From a candidate division TM6 bacterium GW2011_GWF2_32_72 (GTDB lineage: Bacteria > Babelota > Babeliae > Babelales > CAIQNR01): a DNA stretch of 45,299 bases. The position numbers and the translations under genes are program-made. This document shows, one piece after another, positions 7,996 to 15,150 of this stretch (position 1 is its first letter; each line of letters starts with the position of its first letter). The notes below the pieces were generated by a model. The model was not told the DNA's origin. It searched no databases and saw only the letters and a list, made by a program, of their open reading frames with translations. The stretch spans positions 1 through 45,299 of the forward strand of contig CAMCVM010000006.1 in assembly GCA_945882015.1 (NCBI GenBank), given 5' to 3'.

Positions 7996-8586
7996 CTATA
8001 GCAATTTACACAAAGTATTATGCATTATATGTCGGTAAAGAGGAGCTAAATTACAAATCGAACGCCCACTCATATATCGATGTCTTGCATAACAATTAAG
8101 CATTCTTATTACATTGAAAGCAAAAGAAGTTTGTACATGATCTGACCCAAATCTTATTGATGCAAGAATAGGAATCAAACCTTGAAGATATTCTGGTTCC
8201 AAATTTCTATCAAGAAGTTGAGGATAATAAGTATAAAGAATTTCTTCTATGATAGGCACAACAAGACAAGATCTTATTATTGAAGATTGTGGTTCAGGCC
8301 CTACTCTTACATCTCCTAACGCCATTTCACCTAACATATAAGTTGCTAATCCATAACAAGTCAATCTTGCCCCGGCAGCTAGCTGTGATCCAAAAGTGTC
8401 ATGCTGTGTAACTTTGCCAAAACCAAAATCCGATTTAACCGTATCCAAAACATATCGTGGAGCTTGTTGTACTGATTGCAAAGCAGTTTGGCGTGGAGCA
8501 AAACCCTCATCAAAACATTCTGAAGATTTTATAATCTGATTTTGAGCGATAAAAAAAATTAAACATAACAATAATTTTTTAAACAT
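7996..8586 (-). CDS. CPBP-like membrane protein, degenerate motif (copy 1)
   Basis: The 196-residue protein begins with a signal or anchor sequence (MFKKLLLCLIFFIA). It has a CPBP (CAAX protease/Abi) pattern: an EE pair at 114-115 in IIEEILYTYYP, FGSDH with H150, and HIMHN (H186-x3-N190). The Arg of the usual EExxxR motif is replaced by Thr. It is a paralogue of the adjacent upstream gene, which shares the MFKKLL start, EE..YYP and FG..H elements. The genes overlap by 8 bp (stop within the start region), so they are translationally coupled. Proteolytic activity is doubtful. Confidence 0.6.
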   Translation of the reverse strand: MFKKLLLCLIFFIAQNQIIKSSECFDEGFAPRQTALQSVQQAPRYVLDTVKSDFGFGKVTQHDTFGSQLAAGARLTCYGLATYMLGEMALGDVRVGPEPQSSIIRSCLVVPIIEEILYTYYPQLLDRNLEPEYLQGLIPILASIRFGSDHVQTSFAFNVIRMLNCYARHRYMSGRSICNLAPLYRHIMHNTLCKLL

Positions 8587-9373
8587 AAGGCTCTCTATAT
8601 TTTAAAAATGCTTCTTCATCAGATAACAGCTCTATAGGAATAAAAGCTTTTGACGTTTCAATTTCCTGATTTTTTGTAAGATTGATAACAGAGTCAAACC
8701 TTATATGCGTTACATCAGAGGTACTAGCTAAAAAATTATAAACCCCATGCGCAATAAAGGGAAAAATAGTTACAATTCCATTCTGACTTAAATATTTATG
8801 ATTTAAATAACAACCAAGAGCCATTGTTCCTCTGATAGCAAAAGTGCTTTTTTGATGAATTGCTCCAAATGTTACTGCTGCTAGAATTGGAATAATTTCA
8901 CTATAGCCTCCAATAAAAGGCGCTGTTAATCGTCTTAATAGCTCAGGATAGTAGGTAAAAAAAGGTTCTTCAATAAGAGGAGCAATAATAGTTTTGTTAA
9001 AGAGCTTAGAATCAAATTTTGGAATTTTTCTTAACCATGATGCTTTGTAACATAACTTTATGCAATACCTGTCTCCTGCTATTTCAATTTCAATTTCATG
9101 GGGAATATAATCAGCTTTGATTAATTTTACCGTTAGCCACGTCGTAAAAGCATCATAACAAGCACGCCTACTGGCCGCCATCAATTGTCTTATTAATCGA
9201 TGCGGAACTACATTTGGAACAAGAGAAAGATCTGAAGCTACCGTTTGAGCTACGTAACCACCTGCTCTTAAAGCAAGCACTCCCGCTTGTCGCACAAACT
9301 CCATTGATATCGATTCAGTTGCCTGAGTTTGTGTCATGACAAGCAAAACGCAAACTAATAATTTTTTAAACAT
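8579..9373 (-). CDS. CPBP-like membrane protein, degenerate motif (copy 2)
   Basis: I take the start at 9373 because the sequence from there (MFKKLLVCVLLVM) matches the paralogue's start. The open frame extends to 9418, adding 15 polar residues before the signal sequence. The 264-residue protein has IEEPFFTYYPELL (E135, E136), FGAIH (H173) and HGVYN (H209, N213), the order of CPBP intramembrane proteases, again with Thr where EExxxR needs Arg. Compared with copy 1 it has an extra 50-residue N-terminal part and a C-terminal tail. Known family members process prenylated or peptide substrates, or act in bacteriocin immunity. The substrate here is unknown. Confidence 0.62.
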   Translation of the reverse strand: MFKKLLVCVLLVMTQTQATESISMEFVRQAGVLALRAGGYVAQTVASDLSLVPNVVPHRLIRQLMAASRRACYDAFTTWLTVKLIKADYIPHEIEIEIAGDRYCIKLCYKASWLRKIPKFDSKLFNKTIIAPLIEEPFFTYYPELLRRLTAPFIGGYSEIIPILAAVTFGAIHQKSTFAIRGTMALGCYLNHKYLSQNGIVTIFPFIAHGVYNFLASTSDVTHIRFDSVINLTKNQEIETSKAFIPIELLSDEEAFLKYREPYV

Positions 9374-9489
9374 AAGAGACACCCCATTTGCGCCAAGGCT
9401 TGGCCGACTAACACCCATTGATAAGAATAATAACCAGATGCAAGAGTACTTTAAATGGGCAGCTGTGTCAAAAGGGATAAAGTTTAAGC

Positions 9490-10155
9490 TTATCGATCAA
9501 TTAATTTTTTAATTTCTTTGGCTAACTCTTCAGAACTTTTTTGTTCCACTTGCAGCTCAAGATCATACTTAAGAGTGCTATAAACCGTATCATAATGGCT
9601 TCTTGCATGACCTACAGGAGAAGTTGCTCTTTCTTTTTCCCGTTGCTCAAGCGTTGCAAGGGGAATTTTTACAGCAATATAATAAGTTTTAATACCTGCT
9701 AATTTTTGTTGCAAATCTTCAAGCCATTCTGGTTTGTAAGCAATATAATCCACAATCACATTGCACCCTGCCTGAGCATACCCAGCAATTGCACTATTCA
9801 TACCATAGGCTACTTTTTCACCCTGAATTCCTGTATAAAGAGTTACTACGTTATGATTGTCTTTATCTTGGGTTGTTGTGACCCAACGAATTTCATTTGG
9901 ACTTTGCCAGCGTGCCAGTTCAGACATTTCAATATCAGGCATTGGTTTATCAAAAAGATTATCTATCCCTACTTTAATCCATAAATCAGGTGCCATAATT
10001 TTTTGAAAAGCTTTTTGCAAAGAGCTTTTTCCTGAAGCGGACGGTCCATTTAAAACAATTACTGTTCCAGCTTTTTGCGGTTGCTCTACATATTTTTTTA
10101 TCGCAAAAGCCGTTCCTATAATCAGAACTAATACTATTATTATTTCTTTAAGCAT
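9490..10155 (-). CDS. Membrane-anchored CPT-like P-loop kinase
   Basis: The 221-residue protein has an N-terminal membrane anchor (residues 4-19) followed by a P-loop domain of the chloramphenicol-phosphotransferase-like family (PF07931): VIVLNGPSASGKSS (Walker A), KVGIDNLFD, a GMNSAIAGYAQAGCNVIVDY segment, and the Arg-rich lid EQREKERA. Family members phosphorylate small hydroxylated compounds; chloramphenicol O-phosphotransferase is the studied case. The substrate here is unknown. An N-terminal anchor is unusual for this family and suggests a membrane-surface role. The gene overlaps the M48 peptidase gene by 8 bp, so the two are coupled. Confidence 0.72.
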   Translation of the reverse strand: MLKEIIIVLVLIIGTAFAIKKYVEQPQKAGTVIVLNGPSASGKSSLQKAFQKIMAPDLWIKVGIDNLFDKPMPDIEMSELARWQSPNEIRWVTTTQDKDNHNVVTLYTGIQGEKVAYGMNSAIAGYAQAGCNVIVDYIAYKPEWLEDLQQKLAGIKTYYIAVKIPLATLEQREKERATSPVGHARSHYDTVYSTLKYDLELQVEQKSSEELAKEIKKLIDR

Positions 10156-10855
10156 TTTTTTCTTTCATTTTTTTAAGATTTTCAATCCGATTTTCTTCTG
10201 TTGGATGATCTGCAAATAATGTTCTTAAGAAAGCTCTAAAAAGATTAATTGCATTTTCATTGTCACTATCACTATTTTCCAATAATTTTCGTTCTTGTAA
10301 AGCTGCAATTGCCGCATCGAGATTTCCAGTTACTTTCAGTCCAAATTCATCTGCAAAATATTCACCTTGTCGGGAAAGATATTGCACAGCAGCTAAACCC
10401 GCAACAAGTAATCCTGCCATTTTACACGTTCTTAATAAAATGTACGGCGAACGATTAACAAGCCCATAGGCACCATGTCCTACTGTTACCCCTGCTGCAG
10501 CTGCCAAAGCTAACCCAGGAAGTATCCCTGTTGCCCATAAGCGTGGATCATTAACATGTCCTAATTCGTGACACAGAATAAATTTAAGTTCTTCTGCAGA
10601 CAATCTTTGCCGATTAATTACCGCATCGCTAAAAACGATTATATGCTTAATGCCATCTGAGCTAACTTCAATCCGAGTTGCTCCTATCAATTTTTTTTCA
10701 TTGTTAATAACTTCAATAGTAAAGTTTTTTGATAGCTCCTTAAAATCTTTTGATGCAAAAAATGGAATCAATTCAGGATACTCTTTTTCAATGTCTGGAT
10801 GACACAACAAAGCGTGAGTAATAAAAAACAGAGAAAGTGTAAACTTTTTCAACAT
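10148..10855 (-). CDS. M48-family zinc metallopeptidase
   Basis: The 235-residue protein carries the HELGH zinc motif (H96, E97, H100) and the third ligand in EYFADEFGL (E165). These are the marks of M48 peptidases (HtpX, BepA, Oma1, LoiP). The N terminus is a signal sequence ending ALLC, possibly a lipobox, though with Leu rather than Gly or Ala before Cys. Hydrophobic stretches lie near 108-125 and 145-160. It may act in envelope protein quality control. It heads a coupled pair with the CPT-like kinase (8-bp overlap). The start has only a weak ribosome binding site. Confidence 0.82.
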   Translation of the reverse strand: MLKKFTLSLFFITHALLCHPDIEKEYPELIPFFASKDFKELSKNFTIEVINNEKKLIGATRIEVSSDGIKHIIVFSDAVINRQRLSAEELKFILCHELGHVNDPRLWATGILPGLALAAAAGVTVGHGAYGLVNRSPYILLRTCKMAGLLVAGLAAVQYLSRQGEYFADEFGLKVTGNLDAAIAALQERKLLENSDSDNENAINLFRAFLRTLFADHPTEENRIENLKKMKEKNA

Positions 10856-10898
10856 AGTTTTTGTCCATTGGGGGCTTTAAGGCAATAAGCTTTTCATG

Positions 10899-11306
10899 CT
10901 AGAGATAATAGCTCAAGTATAATACAAGAGTACTTACAGTACCAGATAAAAAACTGCCCCATGCGACATCAACAAAAGTCATAATCCAAGGCCAATCTTT
11001 TAAAGTTGCTTGATTGGTTAAATCATATGCTGCATAAGCAGTAAAGCCTAAAAATGCACCTCTTAAAAAAGTTTGTGTTAAAGAGAGTTGATAATTTTTT
11101 GCATCAAGTACAACAAAGAATATCAGGGCTATGGGATAGATAAGATAAAAAAGAACTGCTGGCAAGTACGAAACCTGTAAAGCCATAAGATGGCCTATTT
11201 GTTCTAAATAAAAATTCTTTGCAAAAAAAATAATCCAAGGAACATCTATAAGAGATAAAAAAAATAATGATAAAAAATACAATTTTAGTAAAAAAACATA
11301 ACTCAT
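10899..11306 (-). CDS. DUF2177 family membrane protein
   Basis: The 135-residue protein has four membrane segments and the diagnostic DUF2177 (PF09945) elements: GAFLGFTAYAAYDLTN, the ATLKDWPW motif, then VDVAWGSFLSGTVS. The family's function is not known. A GGGG site precedes the ATG. It is the first gene of the minus-strand run that continues with the M48 peptidase 43 bp downstream. Confidence 0.88.
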   Translation of the reverse strand: MSYVFLLKLYFLSLFFLSLIDVPWIIFFAKNFYLEQIGHLMALQVSYLPAVLFYLIYPIALIFFVVLDAKNYQLSLTQTFLRGAFLGFTAYAAYDLTNQATLKDWPWIMTFVDVAWGSFLSGTVSTLVLYLSYYL

Positions 11307-11416
11307 TCTTTCCCCTTTGTTATTATAAAAATAATACTTAACATAAAAAGATAGTTTTTCTAAAAGATATATTATTTAAAAATAAATGAGAAAATGCTTT
11401 AAATATACTATCATTA

Positions 11417-11442
11417 CCAGCTGTAGCCTTGGCGTAAGCTGG
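11417..11442 (-). terminator. Hairpin directly after tRNA-Glu
   Basis: The sequence pairs CCAGCT with AGCTGG, with an inner GCC/GGC pair, immediately beyond the 3' end of the tRNA. No long T run follows, so it may be a terminator or a processing signal. Confidence 0.4.
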
Positions 11443-11517
11443 CGTCCCCAAGGAGATTTGAACTCCTGTCTTCACCGTGAAAGGGTGACGTCCTGGACCG
11501 GGCTAGACGATGGGGAC
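11443..11517 (-). tRNA. tRNA-Glu (anticodon TTC)
   Basis: The minus strand reads as a complete cloverleaf. Acceptor GTCCCCA pairs with TGGGGAC, the anticodon loop is CTTTCAC with TTC at plus positions 11479-11481, and the T loop is GTTCAAATC. The discriminator is G at 11443. CCA is not encoded. It lies 102 bp downstream of tRNA-Lys and probably shares its transcript. Confidence 0.95.
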
Positions 11518-11619
11518 ATATAAATCAAAGATAAGAAGGAATTACAGTTTACATTAATTGAGAACTTAATCCAGGTTTTTGCTTATTTTTCACCATATTT
11601 TCCGGTTACAGAAAACTGG

Positions 11620-11692
11620 TGAGCCGCGTTGGATTCGAACCAACGACCCACAGCTTAAAAGGCTGTTGCTCTACCGACTGAGCTAGCGGCTC
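11620..11692 (-). tRNA. tRNA-Lys (anticodon TTT)
   Basis: Acceptor arms GAGCCGC/GCGGCTC, D arm AGCTCAGTCGGTAGAGC, anticodon stem ACAGC/GCTGT with loop CTTTTAA (TTT at plus 11657-11659), and T arm GTTGGTTCGAATCCAAC are all complete. The discriminator is A at 11620. CCA is not encoded. Confidence 0.96.
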
Positions 11693-11718
11693 GCTGAATA
11701 ATTCAAAAACGTTATTCT

Positions 11719-11747
11719 AAGGTATAAATTAAGACGTTTTTTGTCAA
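11719..11747 (-). promoter_or_regulatory. Promoter of the tRNA-Lys/tRNA-Glu unit
   Basis: On the minus strand a consensus TTGACA (plus 11742-11747) and TACCTT (plus 11719-11724) are separated by 17 bp, about 27 bp before the tRNA-Lys 5' end. The -35 overlaps the mgtE stop codon. Confidence 0.6.
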
Positions 11748-13102
11748 GCAAGAAAAAATAATTTACTTACATTACAATAAATTAAAAGTCCCAAGATATC
11801 AATCAATGTAGTTAAAAAAGGCCCGGCTGAATAGGCTGGATCGATATTAAGCCGCTTTAAAACAACCGGAATCACGCTTCCAATCGACATAGACACAATA
11901 ACAATAGAACTTAAAGCAAGGCTTACCACAAGGCTGCCTAAAATATTACCGCTGGTTACATAAACACGAGAAAAAGCCGTTATCCCCAAAATAAAAGCCA
12001 TTGAAAAAGCAAGCAAGAGCTCTCTTTTAAAGAATCTTCTCATATTACTTTTATTAATTTCCCCTGAAGCCATCCCCTGAATAATAATAGCAGAAGTTTG
12101 ACTACTTGCGTTGCCACCAGTACTAATCAGCATAGTCGTAAAAAGCATTAAAAAACCAGTTAATAGATCTTGATAATGCATCATAATAGAGCTAGAAAGG
12201 GATTGGGCAAGTAATAAAATAATCAATATATAACTGCGCTGATAGAGTAATTTAAAAAAAGGCATTTCAAAATAAGTACCCTTTACCGGTTCCATTGCAG
12301 ACATACGATAAACGTCTTCAGACGCTTCTTCTTCAAGAACATCAATAACGGTTGAGCTGGGAATAATGCCTAAAAAATAATGATCTTTGCCCACAACCGG
12401 AGCGATGGTTAAATTGTAATGGACCATTTTTTTAGCAATTTGTTCCTGATCTTCATCAGCAAGGATAATAAATTCATTATCTTGCATAAATTCTTTAATG
12501 CGGGTTAACGGCTTTTGAAGCACTAGATCTTCTAATTTAATAAAGCCAACCAACTGTTTTTTGTCATTAATAATAAAAATGCGCTGGTGCAAGTCTCGTT
12601 TGACATCCAAACGCTGAATAAGTTCAATTCCCTTTTTAACCGAGAAATCTTCATGCAGCGCCAAAACTTCGGTATCCATAATCCCGCCGGCAGATTCTGG
12701 ATCAAATTTTAAAAGTGAAAGAACCGCTTCACGGTCTTTTTTATGTAATAAATCAAGGTATTTTTTTAAATCATCATCTGAAAGATTTTCAAATAAATCG
12801 GTCATTTGATCAGTAGTTAAACAGTTAAGGGCATCAATACGGCTCATATCATTGAGTAAATCTAATGCTATAACCTGCATGCCTTCAGAAAGCTCTGCAA
12901 AAATGGCACATAATTTTTCACGGGGTAAGTTTTCTAAGATTTGCTTAAAATCTTCTTTTCGCAGCTCTGTAAGAAATTTTGCAATATCAGCAGGATGTAA
13001 TTCTATAAAACTTTCCCACAAAAATTTACCTAATGGTGCTTCTTGCTTTTTTAAAGCTTCTAAATTTTGTCGAACCTCTTTTAAGAGCTTTTCTGGATTC
13101 AT
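11744..13102 (-). CDS. mgtE: MgtE magnesium transporter
   Basis: MgtE is a dimeric Mg2+ channel gated by its cytosolic domains. The protein shows the acidic superhelical N domain (LHPADIAKFL onward), paired CBS domains with DVKRDLHQRIFIIND and a SVIDVLEEEASED linker, and a five-helix membrane domain with STGGNASSQTSAIIIQG. The start is placed at 13102, giving 452 residues. A GGGGGAG site lies six bases before this ATG, whereas the longer frame to 13135 would place that site inside the coding sequence. Length matches the family (about 450). Confidence 0.96.
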   Translation of the reverse strand: MNPEKLLKEVRQNLEALKKQEAPLGKFLWESFIELHPADIAKFLTELRKEDFKQILENLPREKLCAIFAELSEGMQVIALDLLNDMSRIDALNCLTTDQMTDLFENLSDDDLKKYLDLLHKKDREAVLSLLKFDPESAGGIMDTEVLALHEDFSVKKGIELIQRLDVKRDLHQRIFIINDKKQLVGFIKLEDLVLQKPLTRIKEFMQDNEFIILADEDQEQIAKKMVHYNLTIAPVVGKDHYFLGIIPSSTVIDVLEEEASEDVYRMSAMEPVKGTYFEMPFFKLLYQRSYILIILLLAQSLSSSIMMHYQDLLTGFLMLFTTMLISTGGNASSQTSAIIIQGMASGEINKSNMRRFFKRELLLAFSMAFILGITAFSRVYVTSGNILGSLVVSLALSSIVIVSMSIGSVIPVVLKRLNIDPAYSAGPFLTTLIDILGLLIYCNVSKLFFLA

Positions 13103-13211
13103 AACAAGCTCCCCCATATGTAATGAAGTTAACAATACAATTTTGACCCCTTAAATCTATCTCTTTTTAGGATACCTAACAAAACTAAATTCCTCAACAA
13201 CTCCTTTCTAT

Positions 13212-13239
13212 TTGACTTTTATCCCTAGACATTTACCCT
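13212..13239 (+). promoter_or_regulatory. Candidate promoter and palindrome before the RluD-type gene
   Basis: TTGACT (13212-13217) and TACCCT (13234-13239) are separated by 16 bp. An 8-bp inverted repeat ATCCCTAG (13221-13228)/CTAGGGAT (13244-13251) brackets the -10, so it could be an operator. Confidence 0.45.
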
Positions 13240-13271
13240 TGAACTAGGGATTTTTAACACTTTCACCTGAT

Positions 13272-14222
13272 ATGGAAAACAATTTGTCAACTACGCAAGG
13301 TATCATTAAGCCAGGAACCGTGTTCCATTTGATTGCTCCAGAAACAGGGGTGCGCCTTGACAACCTTTTGTCAGAGCAGTTTACCGATTATTCGCGCAGC
13401 TTTTTTAAAACACTGGTTGAACAAAAACTGATTCTGGTCAATGGAATTGTTGCAAAAAAAGCAGGCTTTGCCTTAAAAGAAGGTGACAAAATAACGGTTT
13501 CATTCCCTGGTCAAAGAATAGAAAAACGGTATGACCAAGCCGAACTTGATGCTTTAGGTATTGAAATTATTTTTGAACATAAAGATTTTTTAGTCATTTA
13601 TAAACCAGCTGGCGTTTTGGTCCATCCACCTTCTAATAAAAGTGAAACTATTTGCTTAACCGACTGGATTGTTGGTTCTTATAAAGATATTGAATTTGTT
13701 GGAGCTACAACACGTCCTGGAATTGTTCACCGTTTAGATAAAGATACATCAGGGCTTTTGCTGGTTGCCCTTAATAATGCTGCACACGCAAAACTTTCTG
13801 ATTTATTTAAAAATCGCACCATCTCAAAAACATATCTTGCTGTTGTAAAAGGTCACCCTGAACCAGAAGGAACTATTGATTTTCCTATTGGAAGACATCA
13901 AACATTACGCAACAGAATGACACTGCGTCAAGATGGCCGCCCTGCATTAACTCATTACAAAGTGCTTACATATTTTGAAGATTGTGCATTAGTGCAAGTA
14001 AAACCAGTAACGGGAAGAACGCACCAAATTCGTTTACATTTTGCACAAAAAGGACATCCTTTACTTGGTGATGTTTTATATGGAACAACTTCAAAACAGA
14101 TCAAACGCCATGCACTGCACGCGCACAAAATTAGTTTTGAATATGAAGGCAAGCCCTATTCTTTTGAAAAAGAAGCTCCAGAAGATTTTGTAAAACTATT
14201 GGACCAATTAAAAAAATTCTAA
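13272..14222 (+). CDS. rluD: RluD/RluA-family rRNA pseudouridine synthase
   Basis: The 316-residue enzyme converts uridines to pseudouridine in 23S rRNA. It has an N-terminal S4 RNA-binding domain (about residues 25-80, VRLDNLLSEQF start) and the catalytic domain with HRLDKDTSG (153-161, D156 the catalytic Asp), an R-L-U motif IVHRLD preceded by YKPAG, and the GRTHQIRLHF motif. RluC and RluD share this architecture; I favour RluD from length and the S4 domain. No good Shine-Dalgarno is visible upstream of the ATG. Confidence 0.9.
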   Translation: MENNLSTTQGIIKPGTVFHLIAPETGVRLDNLLSEQFTDYSRSFFKTLVEQKLILVNGIVAKKAGFALKEGDKITVSFPGQRIEKRYDQAELDALGIEIIFEHKDFLVIYKPAGVLVHPPSNKSETICLTDWIVGSYKDIEFVGATTRPGIVHRLDKDTSGLLLVALNNAAHAKLSDLFKNRTISKTYLAVVKGHPEPEGTIDFPIGRHQTLRNRMTLRQDGRPALTHYKVLTYFEDCALVQVKPVTGRTHQIRLHFAQKGHPLLGDVLYGTTSKQIKRHALHAHKISFEYEGKPYSFEKEAPEDFVKLLDQLKKF

Positions 14223-14266
14223 ATTAAATTTGCCTTTTAAGCCTAAATTAAGTAATATGCGTTCAG

Positions 14267-14308
14267 GCTAAGAAGGAATCGTGGTAGTGAAGCATTTCTT
14301 TTCTTAGC
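14267..14308. terminator. Weak hairpin between convergent genes
   Basis: GCTAAGAAGGAA (14267-14278) can pair with TTCTTTTCTTAGC (14296-14308) with one bulge, followed by T-rich sequence. It sits between the ends of the RluD-type gene and the PLD-like gene, and may terminate the former. Confidence 0.35.
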
Positions 14309-14329
14309 TATTTCTGTCTTTACCTTTTT

Positions 14330-15076
14330 TTATTTTTTTATCTGCGTAACATACCGAGCCATTTTTCCTGTTGCCAGCTTTTTAGCAATATGATCAGGAA
14401 TATCATAAGGCTCTTCTTGATCTTGATGTTCTTGTCGTGTTCTTTTTCGTTTTGTCTGTGGTTTTGTAGGGGATAAAATCAACCGATCACATTTTCCAAT
14501 CAAATCATGAAATTGCCGTGCATATTGAGCAATAATTTCAGATTTATTTCTCACGGTAAAATTTTCTGCATTACTAAATAACCCACTTTGTGTAAAATTC
14601 ATTGATCCAGAAACAACGACATCTCCAACTTTGGGCACATTCTTAAAAATCAGAAATTTATTATGCATCAATGGAGCAAAGCGTGTGCCATCAAATAAAA
14701 AGATTGGAACCCCTGCTCTGGGTAAAAACAAAAAATTTCCTGTATTACTCAGTGCTCCATTATCAATCACTAATTGAATCTCTATTCCTTTTTTGTGAGC
14801 AGCGATTAGTGCTTCAATAATTGTTTTTTGACTTAATAAATAAAGAGCACCATGAATTTTCTGAGCTGATAGTATCAGTGCTATAATTATTGATTCTATC
14901 GTTTCACCTTGGCCTGGACAGAAAAAAACTTTATCAACCTCATCTGAACCTTTTTTAATGAGGAAGTTTTCAATAACAGCTTCTTGAGTAAAAGCTGCAG
15001 GTTGAATCGGCACATATAAAAAAAGAAAAGATGCGAGCAAAGAAATCTTACTCACACCTTTTGTCCCGCACTTCAT
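14330..15076 (-). CDS. Exported phospholipase-D-like (single HKD) protein
   Basis: The start is taken at 15076 (ATG with AGGGGG four bases upstream); a GTG at 15088 is the alternative. The 248-residue product has a signal sequence (ISLLASFLFLYVPIQPAA) followed by one PLD domain: IDNGA strand, MHNKFLIFK with H138 and K140, GSMNFTQSG (157-165) and a downstream EN pair. This is the Nuc/Zucchini-like single-HKD layout. The Asp of HxKxxxxD is Lys here (K145), so activity is uncertain. A basic tail follows. If active it would act outside the cytoplasm on nucleic acid or lipid. Confidence 0.78.
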   Translation of the reverse strand: MKCGTKGVSKISLLASFLFLYVPIQPAAFTQEAVIENFLIKKGSDEVDKVFFCPGQGETIESIIIALILSAQKIHGALYLLSQKTIIEALIAAHKKGIEIQLVIDNGALSNTGNFLFLPRAGVPIFLFDGTRFAPLMHNKFLIFKNVPKVGDVVVSGSMNFTQSGLFSNAENFTVRNKSEIIAQYARQFHDLIGKCDRLILSPTKPQTKRKRTRQEHQDQEEPYDIPDHIAKKLATGKMARYVTQIKK

Positions 15077-15150
15077 ATGCCCCCTCACCCTTACTTAATT
15101 TAAGTTCATCAATCACTGTATGGCAAGGTTTAAGAGTAAATCAATATTTT

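Noticed and set aside
9374-9418. Upstream extension of the second CPBP-like gene
   Set aside because: The extra residues are polar and absent from the paralogue, whose start aligns with the ATG at 9373.
10249-10469. Two overlapping plus-strand open frames inside the M48 gene
   Set aside because: They are shadows of a gene with clear HELGH and EYFAD motifs.
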